From positions 2,852,001-2,916,000 of the forward strand of contig NZ_CP015224.1 in NCBI RefSeq assembly GCF_001629735.1: a stretch of DNA of 64,000 nucleotides, read 5' to 3'. Below, piece by piece: positions 43,664 to 52,303 of the stretch. The DNA is from Lysinibacillus sphaericus. Lineage in GTDB: Bacteria > Bacillota > Bacilli > Bacillales_A > Planococcaceae. Below the pieces are notes generated by a model, which did no database searches, was not told where the DNA came from, and saw nothing but the letters and a program-made list of their open reading frames with translations. A program made the translations under genes and the position numbers. Within the stretch, counting starts at the first letter, position 1, and the number at the start of each line of letters is the position of its first letter.

Positions 43664-44521
43664 AGACTGTAGACAAACTCAAAAAATTTGAGAGTTTGCC
43701 TACAGTCTTTTTTCTTTTACAATGAAATAAAGTAAAGCCGTTGATTTCCACTACGGGCGGACGCTTTCCGCGGGCGGGGTCGAGCTGCTTCGTTCCCATC
43801 AACTGTTGAAAAGTAAATGCTCCATGCAGAACATTTATTTATCGATTCCACACATGTGAAAGCGAGTCTGAATAAACGGAAGTATGATAAAAAGGTTGTG
43901 CGAAAAGAAACACGGGCTTATGAAGAAAAACTTCCATTAGAGTTAAATATGGATCGTGAAGAACACGGAAAAAAGCCCTTTCCCCTGGAGAAGTTTGAAA
44001 AGGAAGAATGGAAAGAAACAAAGGGCAGATATTGAAGTATGCGACAACGACGAAGGAAGGATATTGCCAATATAAATCGAATCCTTTGATTTGTGCGAGG
44101 TGTCCAAGCCTTTCCCAATGTACAGAAAGTAAGCATCATCAAAAACTCATTCAACGTCATATTTGGGCGTCGTATGTGGAAGAAGCTGAACATTTACGCT
44201 ATTCCTATGACATCAAACAAATTTATGCCAAGCGCAAAGAAACGATTGAGCGTGTCTTTGCGGATGCAAAAGAAAAGCATGGTATGCGATGGACAAACTT
44301 AAGAGGTCTAAAAAAATGGTCCATGCAGGCGATGCTTACTTTTGCTGCCATGAATTTAAAGAAACTAGCTACTTGGACGTGGCAGACAGCTTAAGAGAGC
44401 CTCTATGCTCGAAGAGTATGTTGGATACAGCAATGATTTACCAGATATTGAAAATGAAAGAGAAAGAAACATGACAAAAGCCATCGAGAATAAACTTCTC
44501 GATGACTTTTGTCTACAGTCT
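43664..44521 (+). mobile_element. IS1182-type element remnant with intact ends (remnant A)
   Basis: An 858-bp element bounded by 14-bp perfect terminal inverted repeats (AGACTGTAGACAAA at 43664-43677 and its complement at 44508-44521). Just inside the left end is a hairpin (GACTGTAGACAAACTC with GAGTTTGCCTACAGTC) followed by a T tract; inside the right end is another (CATCGAG/CTCGATG). Flanks are a 25-bp direct duplication. Only the C-terminal part of the transposase frame remains, so the element cannot move by itself. A GC-rich stretch with GCGGA/TCCGC near 43760 replaces the 5' part. Confidence 0.85.
43817..44394 (+). pseudogene. IS1182-family transposase fragment, 5'-truncated and frameshifted
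   Basis: Two overlapping frames encode pieces of a DDE transposase. The first (43817-44035) contains HLFIDSTHVKASLNKRKYDK. The second (ending 44394) contains a CARCPSLSQC zinc-finger-like segment, RKETIERVFADAKEKHGMR with the catalytic-region Glu, and MLTFAAMNLKKLATW. The N-terminal half of a normal transposase (around 450-550 aa) is absent, and a frameshift separates the pieces near 44030. Non-functional. Confidence 0.88.
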
Positions 44522-44546
44522 AACTTGATGTATGATCACATCAAGT
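44522..44546 (+). repeat. Right copy of the duplicated terminator hairpin
   Basis: Same 25 bp as 43638-43662 with one central difference. On the minus strand it follows yutD directly and would have been its terminator hairpin, but its T-tail is now displaced to the far side of the IS remnant. Confidence 0.75.
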
Positions 44547-44555
44547 TTCTTCTTT

Positions 44556-44906
44556 TTATTCTGCTAATGGTTCTTGGTCGGTTGGCTGTGCAGTTACTTC
44601 ATTCACATCCAGCACCTCTGGCTGTTTCATAACTTTCCCTGTTTTACGTAAGACAAAATAAGCGCAGCCAAAATTACAATATTCATATAAATAATCTTGA
44701 AGCGTGCTTATTTTCGTATCAAAAGTTGACTTTTGATTTTTATCATCAAAAAAGCCCTTTAATCGTAATTGATTATAGCCCCAATCACCTACTATATAGT
44801 CGTATCTAGCTAATATATCGGAATACCTTTCCTGAAAAACTTCCTCCTGAAAGGCTTCGCGAAAATCTTCTAATAGTTCATATTCTAATCCTTCAACTAT
44901 GATCAA
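44556..44906 (-). CDS. yutD: YutD-like protein (DUF1027)
   Basis: A 116-aa cytoplasmic protein of the YutD family. DYIVGDWGYNQLRLKGFFDD and YLYEYCNFGCAYFVLRK are characteristic. Function unknown. The start is TTG at 44906 with GAGGGTGGTG upstream. It lies 32 bp downstream of lipA, as in B. subtilis where yutD and lipA are near neighbours, and is probably in one transcript with it. The C-terminal 20 residues are acidic and variable. Confidence 0.85.
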   Translation of the reverse strand: MIIVEGLEYELLEDFREAFQEEVFQERYSDILARYDYIVGDWGYNQLRLKGFFDDKNQKSTFDTKISTLQDYLYEYCNFGCAYFVLRKTGKVMKQPEVLDVNEVTAQPTDQEPLAE

Positions 44907-44938
44907 AGTGACACCACCCTCTTGTTCATCCTTGACGT

Positions 44939-45856
44939 TTAGAGCTCTGCTTGTAACTGACGTTCTTTTGTTGCAGCATTTACTTGTTCGTCGGCATGAT
45001 AACTACTACGTACAAGTGGGCCAGCTTCGCAATGTTTAAAGCCTTTTTCCATAGCAATTTTTCGCAGTTTCCCAAACTCTATCGGTGAATAATATTTTTT
45101 AACTGGTAAATGCTTTTTCGTAGGCTGTAAATATTGACCAATCGTCATGATATCCACATTATTTGCTCGTAAATCATCCATTACTTCTAAAATTTCTTCA
45201 TGCGTTTCTCCTAAACCAATCATTAACGATGATTTCGTCGGAATTTCTGGTTGCATTTCTTTAGCTAGACGTAGGAACTCCAAAGAACGCTCGTATTTTG
45301 CACGAGCACGGACTCTTGGTGTTAAACGACGTACGGTTTCAATGTTATGGTTTAAAATGTCTGGCTTCGCATCCATTAGCATTTGAAGATTCTCCTTCAT
45401 ACCACCTAAATCAGATGGTAATACTTCAACAGATGTGAAAGGACTTTTGCGGCGAATAGCACGTACTGTTTCTGCTAAAACTTCCGCTCCACCATCTTTT
45501 AAATCGTCACGCGCTACCATAGTAATGACAACGTGTTTTAGGTTCATAATAGCTACTGAATCTGCAACGCGTTCTGGCTCTGCCAAGTCTAACTCATTTG
45601 GTAAACCTGTTTTTACTGCACAGAATCGACAAGCACGTGTACAAACCGAACCAAGAATCATCATTGTAGCCGTACGTCTTTCTCCCCAGCATTCATGAAT
45701 ATTTGGACAGCGAGCCTCTTCACAAACAGTATGAAGATTTTTCTCACGCATAAGCTTTTTAAGACCTTTATATTCATCATTAGTGTTTAGTTTTATTTTT
45801 AGCCAGTCTGGTTTTCTTAAATGTTCTTCTTTACTTGTAGGTTTACAAGATGTCAT
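44939..45856 (-). CDS. lipA: Lipoyl synthase
   Basis: Radical-SAM enzyme that inserts two sulfur atoms into protein-bound octanoyl groups to make lipoate. Both cluster motifs are present: [12 protein letters not shown] (auxiliary cluster) and CTRACRFC (radical-SAM CX3CX2C). The C-terminal RSSYHADE is the third signature. 305 aa is normal. ATG 45856 is chosen because GATAGGGGCG lies upstream and homologues begin nearby. It needs Fe-S clusters, presumably supplied by Suf. Confidence 0.95.
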   Translation of the reverse strand: MTSCKPTSKEEHLRKPDWLKIKLNTNDEYKGLKKLMREKNLHTVCEEARCPNIHECWGERRTATMMILGSVCTRACRFCAVKTGLPNELDLAEPERVADSVAIMNLKHVVITMVARDDLKDGGAEVLAETVRAIRRKSPFTSVEVLPSDLGGMKENLQMLMDAKPDILNHNIETVRRLTPRVRARAKYERSLEFLRLAKEMQPEIPTKSSLMIGLGETHEEILEVMDDLRANNVDIMTIGQYLQPTKKHLPVKKYYSPIEFGKLRKIAMEKGFKHCEAGPLVRSSYHADEQVNAATKERQLQAEL

Positions 45857-45962
45857 ACGGATATCGCCCCTATCAAAAATATGCATTTTTTATATTAACT
45901 ATCTTCACTGTTGTCAATGTAACATATTAAATGAACTCCAACAACTATCACAGTAAACATTT

Positions 45963-46739
45963 CTATTTAAAAGGCACAGGTATTTCAATGGAAGGTTGAG
46001 GCGCATCACTGCTATTGGTATAGATGTTCGGTACTGGACCTCTAGTTAATCCCATAGCAACAGGAATATCCTGTGCAACGGTTGAAGATTTACTTGCAAA
46101 AGGAACAATAATTTGGACATTTACCTCTAAATGAATGCCCACCTCAACATACGCACTATTAATCCCAAATTCCTGAATAGATGAGGTCACGTTACTATGG
46201 ACATTTCCTATCACATGGAATCGTATAGGGATTTTTGGTCCTAAATTTCCGAGCAAAGGAATATTCGCTGCTTGCCCGAGTGGTACAAAAAAGACAATAC
46301 CATCCCCTTCCTGAATTCTATTAATATCATATTCAACATTATCTAATTCAGGTAAATGTGATAGTTCTCCTTGTTCTGCCTGCTCTAAATACATTTTTAC
46401 AAGCTCTAATGTCTCCGCTCGAACGCGATTAATAATTTCCGTATTAAACTTGGTTGTCATCATATCAGAACTACCTGGAGGAATATCTTCAATGATATCA
46501 TTTACATCTAATACATTGGAGGTACGTGAGTTAATGGCTTTACTTACTACATATGATGCAATTTTTGTAGTTTGTACTTCTGCATATTGCAAATAGGTGG
46601 GCATGAGCCGTTCATTTAAATAATAAATAAATAATATAAGACAAACAACCATACTAACAATTAAAATGGTTAAACGATTAAGACGTATTCCCCTTTTATG
46701 ATAAGAGCGCAATTTCATCCTTTTTCGAGGGAAAAACAA
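45963..46739 (-). CDS. yunB: Sporulation protein YunB
   Basis: A 258-aa protein with one N-terminal membrane helix (about residues 24-42), then an extracytoplasmic domain with VPLGQAANIPLLGNLGPKIPIRF, recognised as YunB, a sporulation-associated protein. I place the start at TTG 46739. It is preceded at 6 nt by AGGAGGAG, whereas the upstream in-frame ATG (46760) has no ribosome-binding site and lies in the loop/arm region of a terminator hairpin. The ribosome-binding site itself is the 3' arm of that hairpin. It marks the organism as a spore-former. Confidence 0.82.
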   Translation of the reverse strand: MFFPRKRMKLRSYHKRGIRLNRLTILIVSMVVCLILFIYYLNERLMPTYLQYAEVQTTKIASYVVSKAINSRTSNVLDVNDIIEDIPPGSSDMMTTKFNTEIINRVRAETLELVKMYLEQAEQGELSHLPELDNVEYDINRIQEGDGIVFFVPLGQAANIPLLGNLGPKIPIRFHVIGNVHSNVTSSIQEFGINSAYVEVGIHLEVNVQIIVPFASKSSTVAQDIPVAMGLTRGPVPNIYTNSSDAPQPSIEIPVPFK

Positions 46740-46779
46740 AAAAATCTCCTCCTGTTCCATAACGTATGAACAGGAGGAG
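46738..46779 (-). terminator. Terminator of the HD-GYP gene overlapping the yunB ribosome-binding site
   Basis: CTCCTCCTGTTC and GAACAGGAGGAG form a perfect 12-bp stem with a 10-nt loop, followed by ATTTTTTT on the minus strand. The 3' arm contains the AGGAGGAG used by yunB, and the T-tract leads straight into its TTG start. Confidence 0.85.
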
Positions 46780-46783
46780 TATT

Positions 46784-47893
46784 TTATTCTACCTTTGCAG
46801 GAACCATGTAATCCGTCTCAACATTTTCAATTAGAATGCTAGGAAAGTCCACTAAATTGATTTCATATGTAGCTGCGAGCAATTGATTTTGCTCCTCAAA
46901 AATACGAATCCATGGTAATGCGGCATCCAACGGGTTTTGTCTAGATACTATGCCACGTCGACCATCTGATAATTTTAAGATAACTCCATTTGGATAATGA
47001 ACGACTGCTCTTTTTAGGGCATTTACAATGCGAGCATCATATAGCGTACCAGAGCCTGCCTCTACAATAGCTAGTCCCTGTGAAGGAAGCATTTTTTCAC
47101 GATATACTCGATTAGTCGTAACCGCGTCAAAAACATCAGCCACGCCAATAATCTTGGCAAATGGGTGAATTTCAAAATCAACTAGTCCTCGTGGATAGCC
47201 ACTACCGTCAATACGCTCATGATGTTGAAACGCACAATGGGCCACAAGCAATGAAATAGAATGTAAATTGCGTAATAAATCAAAGCCATAGCGGGCATGC
47301 ATTTTCATGGCTTCAAATTCTTCATTGGTTAAGCGACCTGGTTTCGTTAGGATATCTTTTGGTACCATTAGTTTACCTACATCATGTAGTAATGCACCTA
47401 TCCCTACTAACCGTAAATCCTCAGCAGAGTAGCCGAGCTCTTTGGCGATGGCTATCGAGTAAAGTGTCACTTGAAAGGAGTGTTGATATAAATACTCATC
47501 AAATAAATAAGCATCTGTTAATATCGTTAAAATTTCATCATTTCCAGTAACAGCAGAAAGTAATTCATCTACAATCGAGACAATTGTCTTTGATTGTTGA
47601 TCTAATATATAAGAGGCATTTACTGAATTTAAACCATCGATTGATTGAAATGAATCTTTAATTGTTGTAATGACTTTATTTCGCATTGCAGGTGGCACAG
47701 TTTCTTCTACTTCAATGCCCTCCGAAATATCATCGTCAATGTATAGGTAATGTGTATTTAACTGTTGAAGTCGCTGAATAATACGGTCATTAATGATAAC
47801 ATCCTTCTTTAAAAGCGGATGCCCCGCCTCATTCCAAATGGTTCTGCCTAATACCATTCCTTCTTTTAATACATCGATTGAAATTAATCGCAT
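46784..47893 (-). CDS. HD-GYP domain c-di-GMP phosphodiesterase
   Basis: A 369-aa protein. The HD-GYP domain (about residues 125-300) has GALLHDVGKLMVPKDILTKPG (HD metal ligands), HH at AFQHHERIDGSGYPRGL (the GYP signature) and FAKIIGVADVFDAVT. An N-terminal region of about 110 residues carries no transmembrane segment, and a C-terminal beta-rich tail (about 310-369) follows. It probably hydrolyses cyclic di-GMP in the cytoplasm. Relevant because a PilZ-domain synthase is encoded at the end of the window. Confidence 0.9.
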   Translation of the reverse strand: MRLISIDVLKEGMVLGRTIWNEAGHPLLKKDVIINDRIIQRLQQLNTHYLYIDDDISEGIEVEETVPPAMRNKVITTIKDSFQSIDGLNSVNASYILDQQSKTIVSIVDELLSAVTGNDEILTILTDAYLFDEYLYQHSFQVTLYSIAIAKELGYSAEDLRLVGIGALLHDVGKLMVPKDILTKPGRLTNEEFEAMKMHARYGFDLLRNLHSISLLVAHCAFQHHERIDGSGYPRGLVDFEIHPFAKIIGVADVFDAVTTNRVYREKMLPSQGLAIVEAGSGTLYDARIVNALKRAVVHYPNGVILKLSDGRRGIVSRQNPLDAALPWIRIFEEQNQLLAATYEINLVDFPSILIENVETDYMVPAKVE

Positions 47894-47929
47894 GATTTCT
47901 TCCCCAATCCATTCTTTAAGCTCACTCTG

Positions 47930-49294
47930 TTACTTAAAGAAACTTTGACCATAATCTATCATAATGTTTCGTAAAAATTCTGGTAAAATATATTGCTTCT
48001 TTGCATATTTGAAACTTGGATAAAAATATCCAAAAGTAAACAAATCTAATGTAACAAGTTTATAGATGTGATTGTCATCTGCCAGATTACCATTAATTAA
48101 CAACTGACGATTGTCGTTCATGGAAAAACCATATGTCAACATTTTTCCAAAGATCACACCTCTAAAGCCTAATCCTTTTAATTCAATATAAGGCCATTCC
48201 TCATTTTTGGATTGCATATAGATTTCCTTCATTTCCATAACAGATAATTCAATTGTACATAAATTAATAGGATGTGGAAAAATTCGATGCAAATCTAATG
48301 CTGTCACAGTTCCCTTTGGGAGACCGTCTAAAAAAATACCAGCATTAAACAAGGCACAATCAGCACCACTTTTTTCTAAAATAGCATGTGCAAATAAATC
48401 AGATAGCTGTGAGTAGTGGAACCATTCCTTATTATAAGATTTCTTTGTCGTAAATACTGGTGTATCCAATATTCTAATTCCTTCATCCTCTAGGGATTGT
48501 ACAATTTGCTGTTCGTTTTGGATATTTGGCAAGTCCTTATTATGAATTAAAGCATCCTTTTTTTCAACAATTTTCCTCATTTTTTTATCATATTCGATAA
48601 CAAGATGTCCTGTGTATTGACCAAATTTTCCTCCACCTGTCAATAAAACACCATTGACGAGTTTCCCTTCTGGCAAGACATGATGTGTATGTGATCCAAA
48701 TATGACGTCAATTTCTGGACATTCCTCTGCTAATAGCTCGTCTTCAGTTATCCCTAAATGGGATAGGCATAAAACAATATCAACCTCTTTACGTAGTTGA
48801 TGAGCTAAACGAAGAAGTGTGCTTCGTGCTTCAACCATTTGCCAATTTAACGCCTGATAATACACTTCAAACATAGCCGTTGCTGCAATTATTCCTAGCT
48901 TCGTACCCTTTTCCGTTGTAAGCACAACATAGGGCTTCAGCCAGGCTGGATTTCTCCCCTGATACGCATCAATATTACCTACGACAACATCAAAATTCGC
49001 ATCATCATATAAATGAAAAAGCTCATCATGGGACAATGTAATGCCCTCGTTATTCCCAATTGTCACTACATCGTATGCTGCCTCATTAAGTAATTGTACG
49101 TTCCCCTTACCAATCGTCGCTTCAGTATAAATATTAGAGCGATCTAAATGATCCCCCACATCAAACAAATAACTTGTTTCCCCTATTTTCGCTAGACTGC
49201 TGCGCTTCTCTTTCACATAGCTTTGCATTCGTGGCCAATACTTAAAATGACTATGCAAATCATTTGTGTGAAAAATATGGATTTTTTCAAGCAT
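47930..49294 (-). CDS. yunD: Metallophosphoesterase / 5'-nucleotidase-like protein (YunD)
   Basis: A 454-aa protein with an N-terminal calcineurin-like domain (HTNDLHSHF at about residues 9-17, GDHLDRS, TIGNNEG, LSHLGITEDE, GSHTHH) and a C-terminal 5'-nucleotidase domain. The usual GNHE is GNNEG here, as I recall for the YunD subgroup. No signal peptide, so it appears to be intracellular. ATG 49294 is chosen because GAGGTG is correctly placed; the longer GTG start lies inside that site. First of three yun genes in the same order as B. subtilis. Confidence 0.85.
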   Translation of the reverse strand: MLEKIHIFHTNDLHSHFKYWPRMQSYVKEKRSSLAKIGETSYLFDVGDHLDRSNIYTEATIGKGNVQLLNEAAYDVVTIGNNEGITLSHDELFHLYDDANFDVVVGNIDAYQGRNPAWLKPYVVLTTEKGTKLGIIAATAMFEVYYQALNWQMVEARSTLLRLAHQLRKEVDIVLCLSHLGITEDELLAEECPEIDVIFGSHTHHVLPEGKLVNGVLLTGGGKFGQYTGHLVIEYDKKMRKIVEKKDALIHNKDLPNIQNEQQIVQSLEDEGIRILDTPVFTTKKSYNKEWFHYSQLSDLFAHAILEKSGADCALFNAGIFLDGLPKGTVTALDLHRIFPHPINLCTIELSVMEMKEIYMQSKNEEWPYIELKGLGFRGVIFGKMLTYGFSMNDNRQLLINGNLADDNHIYKLVTLDLFTFGYFYPSFKYAKKQYILPEFLRNIMIDYGQSFFK

Positions 49295-49329
49295 TAAAGC
49301 CACCTCATTTCATTCGCTAGTATAGCCGA

Positions 49330-50154
49330 TTAAGCCAATATCCCTTCAACGATGGAACGAATTCCTAATAATAATAAAATAATCCGAAGAACCAGTACAA
49401 GCGTATCTGATTTAATTTTTTTATTTAAGGCTGCACCTAGCTTCGCTCCAATATATGCTCCTGGTATTACGGGAATTGTATAAAGCCATGGAACATGCCC
49501 TAAATATATATGGCTAGCCGTATTTACAACAGACGTTAAAAAAACTAAAAACATCGAAGTTGCTATTGCTACATGTGGTGGAAATAAGAACAAAATAATC
49601 ATAGCTGGCACAATCATTGAGCCCCCACCTATACCAAACAGACCTGAGGCAAACCCTACCCCAAATGTAAATAAAATGGCAAACCAAATCGGATAGCCAT
49701 AGACAAAGGTTTTCCCTTGTGCATCAGTAAACTCCTGTTGCAGGCCATTTTTCACAAACCATTCTACCGGCTTCAATTTGTCGCGGACAAGTAAAATAAT
49801 GGATAAAATAATAAGCAAAATACCAAAGTATAAATTGAAGGATGGTAAATCTAATCCTTTATTAACCCATGCACCCAAAATGGAGCCTGGAATACTGCCG
49901 ATAAAAAATATATAGCCAGTTTTATAATCCACCGTTTTCGATTTCATATAGCTTAATGTCGAGGCAAGTCCTGTAAAAATCATCATGACAACAGATAAAC
50001 CAACAACTTTTTGTGGTGTTATATCTGGGATCATACCAAGGTTTAAACCGATATATAAAGTTGCTGGCACTAATACCACGCCACCACCAAGCCCAACTAA
50101 TGAGCCAAGGAGACCTGAAAATAATGCAATAATTACTAATAAAATAAACGCCAT
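49330..50154 (-). CDS. yunE: TauE/SafE-family membrane permease (YunE)
   Basis: A 274-aa membrane protein with about eight helices in two halves. The glycine-rich repeats LLGSLVGLGGGVVLVPATLY and FASGLFGIGGGSMIVPAMII are the TauE/SafE (DUF81) signatures. Members export sulfite, sulfoacetate or related organosulfur anions; the substrate here is unknown. Its ATG overlaps the yunF stop by one base (TAATG). Confidence 0.88.
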   Translation of the reverse strand: MAFILLVIIALFSGLLGSLVGLGGGVVLVPATLYIGLNLGMIPDITPQKVVGLSVVMMIFTGLASTLSYMKSKTVDYKTGYIFFIGSIPGSILGAWVNKGLDLPSFNLYFGILLIILSIILLVRDKLKPVEWFVKNGLQQEFTDAQGKTFVYGYPIWFAILFTFGVGFASGLFGIGGGSMIVPAMIILFLFPPHVAIATSMFLVFLTSVVNTASHIYLGHVPWLYTIPVIPGAYIGAKLGAALNKKIKSDTLVLVLRIILLLLGIRSIVEGILA

Positions 50155-51011
50155 TATAATTCCCCTTCAAACATGTTTAATTGTTTAGGCGCTAACCCAA
50201 CATCTTTAATATTCAAAACACCCTGTAATTCCTTTGCGTTCTTCGCTGCATGATTACCTGAATTGTTATTAAATAATATAAAAAGTTCCTGCACCTCTGG
50301 CTCAAGCTTGAGAATTTGCTGCCCAAGCTGTTGCAATTCTTCTTTATTGTAGTCATATAAAAAGCGCACTTTGCGCCAGTTTTCTGCATTCCCTGTATTA
50401 CGCCAGCCATGTATATTTCGCCCATGAATACGCACCAGCGCCTTATCGGCAGTTACTACAGGATAGAAGGGTACCGATCCTACGCCAGCCTGCGGCTCAT
50501 CACAAATCGTATGAATAAATTGATGCTCTCTTAAAAAGTCCATTGTTTGTTGTACTACATTATCTGCATACCATGTTTGATTGCGAAATTCGATAGCCAC
50601 TTGGAAATCCTTTAATTGTTGACGAATATACAATAAGTATTGAACATTTTTTGACTGACAATCAAACCATGGTGGAAACTGAGCTAAAATCATTCCTAAT
50701 TTTCCAAAACGTTTAAATTCTTGGGCACATTCAATAAAAGCGTTAAACATATCATTCTTTGATTCAAAGGGAATATCTCCCCGTAAATGTCCAGTCATGC
50801 CTTGATAGGCCTTCACTACAAAACGAAAATTCTCCGGTGTATTCTCACACCATTTACGAACATTATCTTTGGATGGTATGGCATAAAAAGAAGTATCTAC
50901 TTCCACCGCTAAAAAATGACCTGTATAGTCAAATAATTTATCCTTTGAAGAAGTCACTCCACTATAAAGTGAAGGGTGATCGCCCCATCCAGTTAATCCA
51001 ACTACAATCAT
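50154..51011 (-). CDS. yunF: DUF72 family protein (YunF)
   Basis: A 285-aa TIM-barrel-like protein of DUF72. The N-terminal GLTGWGDHPSLY, VEVDTSFYAIPS and FRFVVKAYQGMTGH, and LVRIHGRN near the C-terminus are typical. The biochemical role is not established. It is coupled to yunE. AAGGAGGATG precedes the ATG. Confidence 0.85.
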   Translation of the reverse strand: MIVVGLTGWGDHPSLYSGVTSSKDKLFDYTGHFLAVEVDTSFYAIPSKDNVRKWCENTPENFRFVVKAYQGMTGHLRGDIPFESKNDMFNAFIECAQEFKRFGKLGMILAQFPPWFDCQSKNVQYLLYIRQQLKDFQVAIEFRNQTWYADNVVQQTMDFLREHQFIHTICDEPQAGVGSVPFYPVVTADKALVRIHGRNIHGWRNTGNAENWRKVRFLYDYNKEELQQLGQQILKLEPEVQELFILFNNNSGNHAAKNAKELQGVLNIKDVGLAPKQLNMFEGEL

Positions 51012-51105
51012 GTGACATCCTCCTTTATCTACAACATAATCATAGCATACAGTCTTCTCCTACAATTAAACATCATGTAAAAAAAATATAGCTTTTCACA
51101 AGAAA

Positions 51106-51145
51106 AAGCATGAGTCCTTATAGGATTGAACTCATGCCAAACAAG
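51106..51145 (-). terminator. Terminator after the siderophore-binding protein gene
   Basis: GCATGAGT and ACTCATGC arms with a partly paired loop, followed by CTTTTTC on the minus strand. Confidence 0.75.
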
Positions 51146-52141
51146 CTATTTATCAAGATTTTGTTGGATTGCCTCTAAAAAAGTAATACGACTAAACGCT
51201 GGGCCACCTTCCATTAGTGGGTCCACAACATTAACAAACACTTGCTCATTTTTAAAGGCATTTATATTTTGGATAATGGGATTCTGTTTAAAATCTTCTA
51301 ACGCATTTGGAGCATCCGCATTTTCATCCGTTGAAAACTGGACAAATAAAAAATCTGGATTCATATCCGCTAGTTGCTCAACAGAAATCGCTTCTTGAGA
51401 TGTTGCCTTAGCAATTTCAGCAGGGACTTCTAAACCAAGCTCACCATATAGAACAGGGTTTAAAAATACTTCTTTTGGATAGACATAAGCTTGTCCCCTA
51501 CGAATTCGAATGGCTGCTACTTTTTTGTCTTCTAGTTTTTTTGTTAAGCTAGACTTTGCCGCTTCAATATCTGCCTTATATGTAGATAATATTTTTTCTG
51601 CCTCTGCTTGCTTGCCTGTTAATTCAGCTAATAAGTTTAAATTAGATTCCCAATTCGTAGAGATATGCGAAACTAAAATGGTTGGAGCAATTTTTTCTAA
51701 TTTACTTTGTACTTCCTCTGGAAATTTCGTTGAGCCTAAAATCACATCTGGATCTAATTCTAATATTTTTTCAAAGTTTGGCTTAATCTTCTCCCCAATC
51801 GACTCTGCCTTATCTGTAACAGCAGCGTATAACTCAGGGAATTTACCACCAACCGCAATCGCTCCTACTGGATGGACATCAAGTACCACCATATCTTCCA
51901 TGGCTTCCATCGCACCCGTCACAACAATTCTTTCGACCTTTTCTGGCACTTCATAGCTTTCTCCTAGATAATCTATTGTTCTTGTCAAATTTTCATTGGT
52001 AGTACTATCTTGTGTTTGTGCCACTTCCTCTTTCATCGACTCTGTGGACCTATCTTCCTCTGTTGTTTTCTTCTCTCCGCATGCAGCGAGGCTCAGCATA
52101 AATACCGCTATCATACTAATAAATAGAAACTTGTTTCTCAC
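51146..52141 (-). CDS. Iron-siderophore ABC transporter substrate-binding lipoprotein
   Basis: A 331-aa periplasmic-binding (helical backbone, FecB/FhuD/YclQ-type) protein. The signal peptide ends in the lipobox LAAC (Cys about residue 21). It has VERIVVTG, ELDPDVILGS and TWESNLNLLAELTG, consistent with the Fe3+-siderophore class. The start is GTG at 52141. No permease or ATPase gene is adjacent, so it must work with a transporter encoded elsewhere. A strong Fur box lies just upstream. Confidence 0.88.
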   Translation of the reverse strand: MRNKFLFISMIAVFMLSLAACGEKKTTEEDRSTESMKEEVAQTQDSTTNENLTRTIDYLGESYEVPEKVERIVVTGAMEAMEDMVVLDVHPVGAIAVGGKFPELYAAVTDKAESIGEKIKPNFEKILELDPDVILGSTKFPEEVQSKLEKIAPTILVSHISTNWESNLNLLAELTGKQAEAEKILSTYKADIEAAKSSLTKKLEDKKVAAIRIRRGQAYVYPKEVFLNPVLYGELGLEVPAEIAKATSQEAISVEQLADMNPDFLFVQFSTDENADAPNALEDFKQNPIIQNINAFKNEQVFVNVVDPLMEGGPAFSRITFLEAIQQNLDK

Positions 52142-52165
52142 GTATTCATTCTCCCTTCTTTAATT

Positions 52166-52184
52166 GATATTGATTCTCATTATC
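52166..52184. promoter_or_regulatory. Fur box
   Basis: GATATTGATTCTCATTATC matches the 19-bp Fur consensus at 17 of 19 positions when read on the minus strand. It lies 25-43 bp upstream of the start of the siderophore-binding lipoprotein gene. Confidence 0.85.
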
Positions 52185-52257
52185 ATTTTAGTATGTCTCC
52201 TTATAAAAATCCACTATTATTTCAATATATTAAGGAAGTTGTTTTCTTTACAAAACA

Positions 52258-52296
52258 AAAACCCTTGCCACACACATCGTTGTGACAAGGGTTAAT
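52258..52296 (-). terminator. Terminator of the suf operon
   Basis: AACCCTTG...CACA pairs with TGTG...CAAGGGTT just after sufB; a T-rich tail follows on the minus strand. Confidence 0.85.
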
Positions 52297-52303
52297 TGAT
52301 AAA

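Noticed and set aside
43664-44521. Functional insertion sequence
   Set aside because: The transposase lacks its N-terminal half and is frameshifted; only the ends are intact.
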